Assembly (NCBI GenBank): GCA_902363045.1
Contig: CABIYX010000054.1
Coordinates: 1-11,811 of the forward strand
DNA length: 11,811 nucleotides
Source of the DNA: Clostridiales bacterium
Lineage (GTDB): Bacteria > Bacillota > Clostridia > Oscillospirales > Oscillospiraceae
Reading direction: 5' to 3'
Part shown: positions 6,784 to 11,811 of the stretch, piece by piece
Position numbering within the stretch: position 1 is the stretch's first letter
Layout of the letters: the number at the start of each line of letters is the position of its first letter
Made by a program: the position numbers and the translations under genes
The notes under the pieces: model-generated
Database searches by the model: none
The model's input: the letters and a program-made list of their open reading frames with translations, nothing else
What the model was told of the DNA's origin: nothing

Positions 6784-7048
6784 TGTAAGAATGTCCACCC
6801 GCTTCAGGAAGGATATGAAGCTGGTTCAAAGGCGTGGCTACGATCAGCGGCTCATATTTGCGGTGATTGAACAGCTTGCCAACGGAATGAAACTCGACGA
6901 GAAGTACAAGGACCATCTTTTGACTGGCGACTATGGCGGCTTCCGTGAGTGCCACATCACGCCTGATTGGCTTCTGGTGTATCAGTACCGGGAGGAAGAA
7001 CTCCTTCTGCTGCTGTCCAGGACCGGAACCCACAGCGATTTATTTTGA
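6773..7048 (+). CDS. YafQ-type mRNA interferase toxin (RelE superfamily)
   Basis: This 91-aa protein resembles Escherichia coli YafQ, a ribosome-dependent endoribonuclease that cuts mRNA in the A site. The residues known to matter in YafQ are all present in the right order: KDH with His48, His61, PDW with Asp65 and Trp66, and the C-terminal RTGTH with Arg83 and His87, ending in Phe91. It starts inside the 3' end of the antitoxin gene, so its translation depends on that of the antitoxin. A terminator follows 3 bp after its stop. With every active-site position conserved it is expected to be an active toxin, not a relic. Confidence 0.92.
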   Translation: MKYDVRMSTRFRKDMKLVQRRGYDQRLIFAVIEQLANGMKLDEKYKDHLLTGDYGGFRECHITPDWLLVYQYREEELLLLLSRTGTHSDLF

Positions 7049-7050
7049 TC

Positions 7051-7089
7051 GAGAGGCGCGGCAGTCTTGACTGCTGCGCCTCTCTTTTG
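7051..7089 (+). terminator. Intrinsic terminator after the toxin gene
   Basis: GAGAGGCGCGGCAG pairs with CTGCTGCGCCTCTC (14 bp with one G-U pair, loop TCTTGA), followed by TTTTGT. It begins 3 bp past the toxin stop and should end the toxin-antitoxin transcript and any readthrough from queA. Confidence 0.88.
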
Positions 7090-7318
7090 TAAAATACAAG
7101 AGTACAAAACGACCCAGTACGCCGGCGGATGGATATGCCGCGGTATACTGGCTGCCGCCGCTGAACGCGGTGTGCCGGTGACAGGGGAGAGAGCTGCCAA
7201 GGGATAAAGGGGGAACGCCCCATATCCTGTGAGCATCGGCGGCGTCATGTCCATCTTCTGAGTCCCAATCAATTAAAATATACAGAGATCTGACGGGTCT
7301 CGTCAAAGGAGTTTTTTT
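7090..7318. other. Intergenic stretch before tgt
   Basis: No recognised gene was found. One plus-strand frame reads, without a start codon, a stretch containing YAGGWICRGILAAAAERG and ending in TAA near 7204. The same frame then continues open to the TGA at 7259-7261. This could be a decayed coding remnant or chance in GC-rich DNA. The tgt Shine-Dalgarno AAAGGAG is at 7305-7311. No convincing promoter for tgt was seen. Confidence 0.3.
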
Positions 7319-8455
7319 GTGTTTGAAGTGATCAAGACCGAGGGAAACGCCCGCCGGGGCGTGTTCACCTGTCCCCATGGCACGGTCCAGACCCCCGTCT
7401 TTATGAACGTGGGCACCCAGGGGGCGATCAAGGGGGCGGTGTCCGCCCACGACCTGAAGGAGATCGGCTGTCAGGTGGAGCTGTCCAACACCTATCACCT
7501 GCATCTGCGCCCCGGGGATGGGGTGGTCCGGGAGATGGGCGGGCTGCACCGCTTTATGCAGTGGGACGGTCCGATGCTCACCGACAGCGGCGGCTTTCAG
7601 GTGTTTTCCCTGTCCGGGCTGCGGAAGATCACCGAGGCGGGAGTGACCTTCGCCTCCCACATCGACGGACGGCGCATCTTCATGGGTCCGGAGGAGTCCA
7701 TGCGGATCCAGTCCAACCTGGGCAGCGACATCGCCATGGCCTTTGACGAGTGCATCGAAAACCCCTCGCCCCGGGAGTATGTTCAGGCCTCCGTAGAGCG
7801 CACCACCCGCTGGCTGGAGCGGTGTGTCGCGGAGCACGCGCGCCTCAACGCCCAGCCGGACTGCGTCAACCCCGGCCAGATGCTCTTCGGCATCAACCAG
7901 GGGGGGACCTATGCGGACATCCGGCAGCAGCACATGGAGCGCATCGCCCCCATGGACTGCGACGGCTTCGCCATCGGCGGTCTGGCGGTAGGGGAGCCCA
8001 CCCAGGTGATGTACGACATCATCGACGCGGTGGAGCCCAGTATGCCCAAGGACAAGCCCAGATACCTGATGGGGGTGGGGACCCCCTCCAACATCATCGA
8101 GGGCGTGGCCCGGGGCGTGGACTTCTTCGACTGCGTCATGCCCGCCCGCAACGCCCGCCACGGCAAGCTGTACACCTGGAAGGGGACCATCAACATCAAA
8201 AACGAGAAGTTCAAACTGGATCCCCGGCCTATCGATGAGACCTGCCAGTGCCCCGCCTGCCGAAGCTTCTCCCGCGCCTACCTCCGGCACCTGCTGACCG
8301 CGGGGGAGATGCTGGCCATGCGCCTGGCTGTGCTCCACAATCTGCACTTTTATAACGAGCTGATGGCCCGGATCCGTCAGGCCCTGGACGAGGGGACCTT
8401 CGACTCCTTCCGCCGGACCTATTCCGGCCTGCTGGACCGTCCCGCTCAGGAGTGA
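7319..8455 (+). CDS. tgt: tRNA-guanine transglycosylase (queuine/preQ1 tRNA-ribosyltransferase)
   Basis: Tgt exchanges guanine 34 in the GUN anticodons of Asp, Asn, His and Tyr tRNAs for preQ1, the step before QueA. The 378-aa protein has LSNTYHLHLRPG (55-66), TDSGGFQVFSLSGLRKI (88-104) with the active-site Asp89, and FGINQGG (190-196). It also has GGLAVGEP (220-227) and DFFDCVMPARNARHG (268-282) with the nucleophile Asp271. The zinc ligands Cys309, Cys311, Cys314 and His340 are present. Its length is normal. The start is GTG with AAAGGAG 7 nt upstream. Separation from queA by a toxin-antitoxin module is unusual, because the two genes are commonly adjacent. No preQ1 riboswitch was recognised upstream. 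Confidence 0.95.
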   Translation: MFEVIKTEGNARRGVFTCPHGTVQTPVFMNVGTQGAIKGAVSAHDLKEIGCQVELSNTYHLHLRPGDGVVREMGGLHRFMQWDGPMLTDSGGFQVFSLSGLRKITEAGVTFASHIDGRRIFMGPEESMRIQSNLGSDIAMAFDECIENPSPREYVQASVERTTRWLERCVAEHARLNAQPDCVNPGQMLFGINQGGTYADIRQQHMERIAPMDCDGFAIGGLAVGEPTQVMYDIIDAVEPSMPKDKPRYLMGVGTPSNIIEGVARGVDFFDCVMPARNARHGKLYTWKGTINIKNEKFKLDPRPIDETCQCPACRSFSRAYLRHLLTAGEMLAMRLAVLHNLHFYNELMARIRQALDEGTFDSFRRTYSGLLDRPAQE

Positions 8456-8545
8456 GAAAATTTCAGAAGAGATCAACGAGGCAGACGGGAACGCGTGCTT
8501 GAAGGCGGCTGTCCGGAAGAACAAGGCCGCAGTCCAGAATCAAAG

Positions 8546-8580
8546 AAGGCGGGCAAGCACCTTTGGGGCTTGCCCGCCTT
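8546..8580. terminator. Strong stem-loop between convergent tgt and the thioredoxin-like gene
   Basis: AAGGCGGGCAAGC (8546-8558) pairs perfectly with GCTTGCCCGCCTT (8568-8580) around a 9-nt loop. No U run follows on the plus strand, and only a broken one (CTTCTTTGATT) on the minus strand. It lies between two convergent units and is probably a terminator or transcript-end stabiliser, but it is not a canonical one. Confidence 0.55.
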
Positions 8581-8610
8581 GATGACCGCAGAGCAAGACC
8601 GGGCGGGGCG

Positions 8611-8654
8611 GTCAATGGCGGCGCACTTGTGCGCCGTTCATCTTGACCATTGAC
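8611..8654. repeat. Nested inverted repeat with alternative pairings
   Basis: An inner hairpin CGGCGCA/TGCGCCG with loop CTTG (8619-8636) sits inside an outer pair GTCAATGG (8611-8618) and CCATTGAC (8647-8654). GGTCAA (8610-8615) can instead pair with TTGACC (8643-8648), so two foldings compete. It lies at the transition from the GC-rich housekeeping DNA to the AT-richer arsenic region, 24 bp from the end of the thioredoxin-like gene. Confidence 0.6.
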
Positions 8655-8678
8655 GGCCATGGATGGGGTTGCGGTAAA

Positions 8679-9023
8679 TCATTCTCTTACCTTCTGAATG
8701 AGGGCTTTGGCCTCGTCTTTTTTCAAAACCTTTCCATAAGATACCACCTTCCCATCTACCACAAGAGCGGGGGTCGTCATTACGCCATAGGCGGCGATCT
8801 GCGTGAAATCCGTTACATGGTCGATCGCGGTGTCCATCCCCAACTCGGCCAGCGCCTCACGGGCGGCCTTCTCCAAAGCGTTGCACTTGGCGCACCCGGA
8901 GCCAAGCACCTTAACGCCACCGGAAGACTTGACCGCCTCTGCATGGGCCATCGTTTCTGGGGTGCAGTTGCCGCCACAGCAGCAGGACGCGGGTTCTTCT
9001 TTCTTCTTGCTGAACAGTCTCAT
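8679..9023 (-). CDS. Small thioredoxin-fold redox protein with Cys-rich N terminus
   Basis: This 114-aa cytoplasmic protein matches the small thioredoxin family often annotated as redox-active disulfide protein 2. Residues about 37-113 form the fold: VKVLGSGCAKC (37-47) holds a CxxC active site (Cys44, Cys47), and MTTPALVVDGKVV (82-94) holds the cis-proline Pro85. Before it is a short extension with a lysine run and CCCGGNC (14-20; Cys14, 15, 16 and 20), which looks able to bind a soft metal or metalloid. It begins 20 nt after the permease stop with an excellent AGGAGGT site 8 nt from the ATG, so it is translated at high level from the permease transcript. It may reduce or carry the permease substrate, or reduce the permease thiols; that role is inferred from position and cysteines. 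Confidence 0.8.
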   Translation of the reverse strand: MRLFSKKKEEPASCCCGGNCTPETMAHAEAVKSSGGVKVLGSGCAKCNALEKAAREALAELGMDTAIDHVTDFTQIAAYGVMTTPALVVDGKVVSYGKVLKKDEAKALIQKVRE

Positions 9024-9043
9024 GTTTCATTACCTCCTAAAAA

Positions 9044-10045
9044 TTAAATCAAAATGAATTGGAACACATTGAACAGATAGCCGACGATGACGATACCAAT
9101 GGTGCAGATGGCGATAAACAACGCCAGCAGTTTTGGCTTGACGGCTTTGCGGAGCATGATAAGGGACGGCAGAGACAAGGTAGTAACAGCCATCATAAAG
9201 GATAAGACGGTGCCGAGTTGTGCCCCCTTAGAAAGCAATGCCTCCGCAACAGGAATTGTACCGAAAATATCCGCATACATCGGAATACCAACGATAGTAG
9301 CCAGGATCACACCAAAGGGATTACTGCTGCCAAGCACCATTTCGATCCAACTTTCCGGTATCCAGTTGTGGATCACAGCGCCAATCCCGACACCGATTAA
9401 AATATAGGGAAACACTTTCTTGAATGTGCCAAGCATTTGTTCCTTTGCGTAGGTGAGCCGTTCCCGGATCGCCAGGTCTGGAGACTCAATGTCAACGCTG
9501 CCAGCCGAAAGTACAAAACTTTCAACATACTTTTCCATACGCAACTTTTCAATCATGCTACCGCCGATTACCGCAATCACGAGCCCAAGGATCACATAGA
9601 CAACAGCCACTTTTGCCCCGAAAATGCTCATGAGCAGGACAAGACTTCCTAAATCAACCATTGGAGACGAAATCAGAAAAGAAAATGTCACGCCCAAAGG
9701 AAGCCCCGCGCTTGTGAAACCAATAAACAGCGGAATAGATGAGCATGAACAAAAAGGCGTTACAGTTCCCAGCAGAGCGGAAATGATATTTGCCCAAATC
9801 CCACGGAAACGCCCTAAAATGCGTTTGCTCCGTTCTGGAGGGAAATAACTTTGGATATAGGAAATCGTAAAAATCAGCACACAGAGCAGCACCGTGATTT
9901 TCAAAACATCATAGATGAAAAACTGAATACTGCCGCCTATGCGTCCATTTACATCTAAGCCCAGCGCCGACAGCCCAACGCCAAGAAGTTCATTCATCCA
10001 TTTCATGCCAAGCACCTGGTCTTGAATGAAATCCCACACGCCCAT
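9044..10045 (-). CDS. arsP: ArsP/YraQ-family permease (PF03773 type)
   Basis: This is a 333-aa inner-membrane transporter with about eight hydrophobic segments in two similar halves. The first half carries TPFCSCSSIPLFIGF (96-110), with Cys99 and Cys101, then SAGLPLGVTFSFLISSPMVD (112-131). The second carries VGIPMYADIFGTIPVAEALL (252-271) and SFMMAVTTLSLPSLIML (282-298). The halves are joined by a charged loop near 165-205. Characterised ArsP members export trivalent organoarsenicals such as methylarsenite, and the vicinal cysteines fit that substrate class. The gene lies downstream of an ArsR-type repressor and has an operator copy 34 bp before its start. GTGAGG lies 7 nt upstream of the ATG. 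The substrate is inferred; the wider family includes members of unknown specificity, hence moderate confidence in the symbol. Confidence 0.82.
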   Translation of the reverse strand: MGVWDFIQDQVLGMKWMNELLGVGLSALGLDVNGRIGGSIQFFIYDVLKITVLLCVLIFTISYIQSYFPPERSKRILGRFRGIWANIISALLGTVTPFCSCSSIPLFIGFTSAGLPLGVTFSFLISSPMVDLGSLVLLMSIFGAKVAVVYVILGLVIAVIGGSMIEKLRMEKYVESFVLSAGSVDIESPDLAIRERLTYAKEQMLGTFKKVFPYILIGVGIGAVIHNWIPESWIEMVLGSSNPFGVILATIVGIPMYADIFGTIPVAEALLSKGAQLGTVLSFMMAVTTLSLPSLIMLRKAVKPKLLALFIAICTIGIVIVGYLFNVFQFILI

Positions 10046-10078
10046 ACAAAAGCCTCACTTTCCATAGATAGAAAATAT

Positions 10079-10094
10079 ATCAAAAAATTTTGAT
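10079..10094. promoter_or_regulatory. ArsR operator-like palindrome before the permease
   Basis: ATCAAAA-AA-TTTTGAT is a perfect 7-bp-arm inverted repeat 34 bp upstream of the permease start. Its core is the exact reverse complement of the site at 10523-10536. No good promoter could be found next to it, so it may act as a roadblock on readthrough from arsR or control an unrecognised weak promoter. Confidence 0.7.
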
Positions 10095-10104
10095 GTATCG
10101 TGCC

Positions 10105-10140
10105 GATAGAAACGCCATCTACTTAGATGGCGTTTCTATC
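10105..10140 (-). terminator. Perfect 16-bp hairpin at the arsR stop codon
   Basis: GATAGAAACGCCATCT (10105-10120) pairs perfectly with 10125-10140 around a four-base loop. The arsR stop codon (10136-10138) lies inside the arm. No U run follows on the minus strand, so it is not a standard terminator. It may lower readthrough into the permease gene, stabilise the arsR message, or mark a processing site. Confidence 0.6.
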
Positions 10141-10450
10141 CACAACGAGGACAGGTACCCTCATGCTCCATGTCTGGAGTTGTCAACTTCTTCAGCAATT
10201 CCACCGCATAGTTCCTGCCAGCAGGACTCAGGCGGTAGTGCGTCCATTTACCCTCCTGGCGACTGACAACAATGCCAGAATCGCAGAGGATCTTCATGTG
10301 GTAGGAAAGGCCGGACTGCGTTAAATCCAATGGCTCTTGCAGGACGCAAGCACACTTTTCACCGCTCCTTAACTGTTCCAGGATTGCAAGCCGCTTAGGG
10401 TCACAGAGGGCCTTGAATACCTTTGCCTGCTCTTGATATGCTTTCCCCAT
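10136..10450 (-). CDS. arsR: ArsR/SmtB-family metalloid-sensing repressor
   Basis: This 104-aa winged-helix repressor should leave its operators when its ligand binds cysteine thiols. The recognition helix region is LTQSGLSYHMKIL (43-55), preceded by ALCDPKRLAILEQLRSG (14-30) and followed by the wing SRQEGKWTHYRL (63-74). Candidate sensor cysteines are Cys33 and Cys35 (KCACVLQE, at the place of the CVC motif in Escherichia coli ArsR), and also Cys16 and Cys56. A C-terminal CPRCG adds Cys100 and Cys103. The C-terminal pair recalls methylarsenite-selective ArsR proteins that carry a C-terminal cysteine pair; this parallel is from memory and unverified. It is the first gene of the unit with the permease and thioredoxin-like protein, and operator-like sites lie in its own leader. 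Confidence 0.9.
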   Translation of the reverse strand: MGKAYQEQAKVFKALCDPKRLAILEQLRSGEKCACVLQEPLDLTQSGLSYHMKILCDSGIVVSRQEGKWTHYRLSPAGRNYAVELLKKLTTPDMEHEGTCPRCG

Positions 10451-10464
10451 GTTTTCATCTCACA

Positions 10465-10478
10465 TTAAATTATTTTGA
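10465..10478. promoter_or_regulatory. ArsR operator-like site at the arsR transcription start
   Basis: TTAAATTATTTTGA matches the perfect site at 10523-10536 at 11 of 14 positions, with the TTTTGA half intact. It falls just downstream of the -10 box, where the transcript should begin, the usual place for autorepression. Confidence 0.55.
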
Positions 10479-10485
10479 TATGATT

Positions 10486-10514
10486 AGTGTATGCGGCAAT
10501 TATGCGTTTGTCAA
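10486..10514 (-). promoter_or_regulatory. Promoter of the arsR-permease-thioredoxin unit
   Basis: On the minus strand, a perfect TTGACA (10514-10509) is followed after 17 bp by TACACT (10491-10486). The start would be near 10479, inside the operator-like site at 10465-10478 and about 30 nt before the arsR ATG. Confidence 0.75.
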
Positions 10515-10522
10515 CAGTTCAA

Positions 10523-10536
10523 TCAAAATTTTTTGA
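10523..10536. promoter_or_regulatory. ArsR operator-like palindrome upstream of the arsR promoter
   Basis: TCAAAA-TT-TTTTGA is a perfect inverted repeat and the exact reverse complement of the core of the permease-side site. It lies 8 bp upstream of the -35 box and 2 bp past the stop codon of the interrupted upstream reading frame. Confidence 0.68.
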
Positions 10537-10546
10537 AGTCAACGCC

Positions 10547-10571
10547 CGTCACGGTCAACAGAGTGCCGGGA
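10547..10571. repeat. 25-bp direct repeat, left copy, abutting the IS
   Basis: This 25-bp sequence ends exactly where the IS begins. It matches 11635-11659 at 22 of 25 positions in the same orientation. Read on the minus strand it encodes SRHSVDRDGR followed by a TGA at 10541-10539, against SRRSLDRG at the right copy. Confidence 0.8.
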
Positions 10572-10592
10572 TGTAGATTTGTCAATGATGTG

Positions 10593-11519
10593 TTACACAT
10601 TATGAAAAGCAAATAAGACCTGTTTAGGGGATCGCCATGCGAGGGGACGGATAGGGAAATTGTTATAAGCCCTCTCCCTGACAGCGAGCTGGTCCTTAAA
10701 ATCCTGAAAGCTGTAAAAACGATGGGAAGCATAGAAGTCTTCATTGTCCTTGCGGTGACTGCGCTCCACTTTTCCATTGTGTCTGGGGGTGTAAGGCCGG
10801 ATGAGTTTGTGTCGGATGCCAAGGCGCTGAAGCTCCAGTTCAAAGAGTGTTGGCTTGTCACTCCCCCTTGGGAGCAGGCGGTTGGTGAATTCAGTGCCGT
10901 TGTCCGTCTGAACGCACTCGATGGCAAAGGGGAACTTTTTGACCACATGTCGCAGGAAAACAGCGGAGGAATAGGTGCTGTGTTCCCGGAAGGCTTCTAT
11001 ATAACGGAAGCGGCTGAATTCATCCAGAAAGGTATATTGATACCACTGAGTAGGTTCCTGTTGGCCGACAATGCAGGACTGCGGCACGAATTTCACATCG
11101 ATCTGCACCCGCTGGCCAGGATACAGCATCTGTTCGTAGGGTTTCGGCGTATACTTGGGGTTTGGCAGTTTGACGGCCATAGCCCCTCGTTTCCGAAGGA
11201 AGCGGTATAGACCGGAAATGGATCTGGTATAGCCTCGCTTGCGCAGCTTGACCCAGAATACCACGATCCCTGCGTTTGGATTGCGGCGTCTCATATTCAG
11301 GATCAGCTTGATCTCTTCCGCTGTATGCTGATTGGGATGGCTGTGAGGGCGGTGCGATCGGTCTGCCAGTGACTGGAGCGTACCATCGTACCGGTTCCGC
11401 CAGCGGTAGATATACTGCCGGTTCAGATGGTAGCGGATCGCTGCTTTTGTGACCCCGTGCTTGTTGGAATATTCAATCACCGCTTGCCTGAAACGCATCG
11501 TTTGTGTTATCTTATTCAT
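10593..11519 (-). CDS. IS481-family DDE transposase
   Basis: This 308-aa transposase has an N-terminal helix-turn-helix region (about residues 8-55, with HGVTKAAIRYHLNRQYIYRWRNR) and an rve-type integrase core. The catalytic triad is visible: Asp141 in VQIDVKFV, Asp206 in VQTDNGTEF and Glu252 in HNGKVERSHR. The spacing is right and the frame is intact, so it is probably active. ATG 11519 is chosen because the family usually begins shortly before the helix-turn-helix; an in-frame GTG at 11582 would add 21 residues of unlikely sequence. The start codon directly follows one arm of a leader inverted repeat that also covers its possible Shine-Dalgarno AGGTG. Confidence 0.93.
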   Translation of the reverse strand: MNKITQTMRFRQAVIEYSNKHGVTKAAIRYHLNRQYIYRWRNRYDGTLQSLADRSHRPHSHPNQHTAEEIKLILNMRRRNPNAGIVVFWVKLRKRGYTRSISGLYRFLRKRGAMAVKLPNPKYTPKPYEQMLYPGQRVQIDVKFVPQSCIVGQQEPTQWYQYTFLDEFSRFRYIEAFREHSTYSSAVFLRHVVKKFPFAIECVQTDNGTEFTNRLLPRGSDKPTLFELELQRLGIRHKLIRPYTPRHNGKVERSHRKDNEDFYASHRFYSFQDFKDQLAVRERAYNNFPIRPLAWRSPKQVLFAFHNV

Positions 11520-11520
11520 G

Positions 11521-11592
11521 GCGAATAGGGTGACACCTGCCTTTCGGTTTGGTCTCAGCAACTTAACCTTAACACAGGTCACTCCTATTCGC
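11521..11592 (-). promoter_or_regulatory. Inverted repeat in the transposase leader
   Basis: GCGAATAGGGTGACACCTG (11521-11539) and CAGGTCACTCCTATTCGC (11575-11592) are near-perfect reverse complements, differing by two single-base gaps, with a 35-nt loop. On the transposase mRNA the hairpin ends one base before the start codon and contains the AGGTG ribosome-binding candidate. It could therefore block translation of transcripts that enter from outside, as known for IS10 and IS50. Confidence 0.65.
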
Positions 11593-11629
11593 TTTCTTTT
11601 TTTCTATCTGTCACACATCATTGTAACAC

Positions 11630-11811
11630 CTACACGCCACGGTCAAGAGAGCGCCGGGACTGTTTGCGGCCTTTCTTCGCCTGTTCCCGTTGCTTGTCAG
11701 CCTCCGATGCCGCCTTCACTTGTTCCGGGGGCAAAGGATAAGGTACAATAATTTTCGCAAATTGAAAAGCAAACAAAAGAAGACATGGTTTGCAGCCCTC
11801 TGGTAGAATGA
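11630..11811 (-). pseudogene. 3' end of an unidentified basic protein gene, cut by the window edge and the IS
   Basis: A frame enters from the right edge and runs 59 residues to a TAG supplied by the IS end. Its last part, PEQVKAASEADKQREQAKKG and then RKQSRRSLDRGV, is strongly basic and helical, like the tail of a nucleic-acid-binding protein. The first 25 residues look less protein-like, so true coding may start within the window. Across the IS, the minus strand resumes with SRHSVDRDGR and a TGA, the probable original C terminus. I do not recognise the family; a mobilisation or plasmid-type protein is possible but unsupported. Confidence 0.35.
11635..11659. repeat. 25-bp direct repeat, right copy, abutting the IS
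   Basis: This copy starts at the base after the right IS end and is the counterpart of 10547-10571 with three substitutions. It forms the end of the partial basic protein gene. Whether it is a diverged target duplication, a pre-existing repeat or a product of recombination between two insertions cannot be told from this sequence. Confidence 0.8.

Larger units (their letters stand above)
10572..11634. mobile_element. Complete IS481-like insertion sequence, 1063 bp
   Basis: Imperfect terminal inverted repeats of 29 bp (10572-10600 and 11606-11634) match at 23 positions. Both start TGTAG and share CAATGATGTGT. They enclose one intact DDE transposase gene on the minus strand, whose stop codon lies inside the left repeat. 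Size, single ORF and TGT ends fit the IS481 family. No short identical target duplication is present; instead a 25-bp imperfect direct repeat abuts both ends. Confidence 0.85.

Noticed and set aside
7090..7318. preQ1 riboswitch before tgt
   Set aside because: No preQ1 consensus stem with an A-rich tail was found; the only strong stem is the toxin terminator.
7040..8524. 494-codon open frame on the minus strand across tgt
   Set aside because: It is antisense to the clear tgt gene, has His/Gly/Val-rich composition typical of GC-rich shadow frames, and contains no recognisable domain.
8643..10558. TTGACCATTGACGG (8643) and CCGTCACGGTCAA (10546) as ends of an arsenic-carrying mobile unit
   Set aside because: The inverted similarity is short and imperfect, no recombinase lies between the two sites, and the right-hand sequence is explained as coding sequence of the interrupted gene.
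11449..11751. 100-codon plus-strand frame at the right IS end
   Set aside because: It crosses the IS boundary and lies antisense to the transposase start and the partial basic gene; it shows no domain.

Overview
The window looks like a chromosomal segment of a GC-rich, spore-forming member of the Firmicutes, most likely a gut Clostridia of the Oscillospiraceae type (Flavonifractor or Intestinimonas relatives). The grounds are strong Shine-Dalgarno sites of the AGGAGG type, a SpoIID-family protein next to queA and tgt, a lysine riboswitch on the lysine/diaminopimelate genes, and high GC in the housekeeping part. The taxon is an inference; no rRNA or marker search was possible.

Left third (1-3600), minus strand. 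asd, dapA and dapB run in that order and carry aspartyl phosphate through aspartate semialdehyde to tetrahydrodipicolinate, the route to diaminopimelate and lysine. The leader of asd has a sigma-A-like promoter (3569-3597), a complete lysine riboswitch aptamer (3374-3552), an antiterminator pairing that can be read by eye, and an intrinsic terminator (3281-3317). Between asd and dapA lies about 330 bp of non-coding DNA made of a duplicated ~130 bp unit, with heptanucleotide arrays in direct and inverted orientation. A bidirectional terminator follows dapB.

Middle (3600-8460), plus strand. A secreted SpoIID/LytB-domain protein is followed by queA and, after a 0.9 kb gap, tgt. Both are queuosine tRNA-modification genes. 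The gap holds a complete DinJ/YafQ-type toxin-antitoxin pair with its own promoter, operator-like palindrome and terminator, so the module appears to have been inserted between queA and tgt.

Right third (8460-11811), visibly AT-richer and apparently acquired. A minus-strand unit encodes an ArsR-type repressor, an ArsP-type (PF03773) permease and a small cysteine-rich thioredoxin-fold protein. This looks like an organoarsenical or thiol-reactive metalloid efflux unit. Copies of one 14-bp operator-like sequence lie before the permease, across the arsR start region and upstream of the arsR promoter. Upstream of it is a complete 1063-bp IS481-like insertion sequence. It has 29-bp imperfect terminal inverted repeats and a full DDE transposase, and is abutted on both sides by a 25-bp imperfect direct repeat. 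The window ends in the 3' end of an unidentified basic protein gene into which the IS seems to have inserted.

No wholly new system is evident. The observations most worth following are the shared ArsR operator set with the permease-thioredoxin pair, the 25-bp repeats flanking the IS, and the heptanucleotide arrays within the dap operon.
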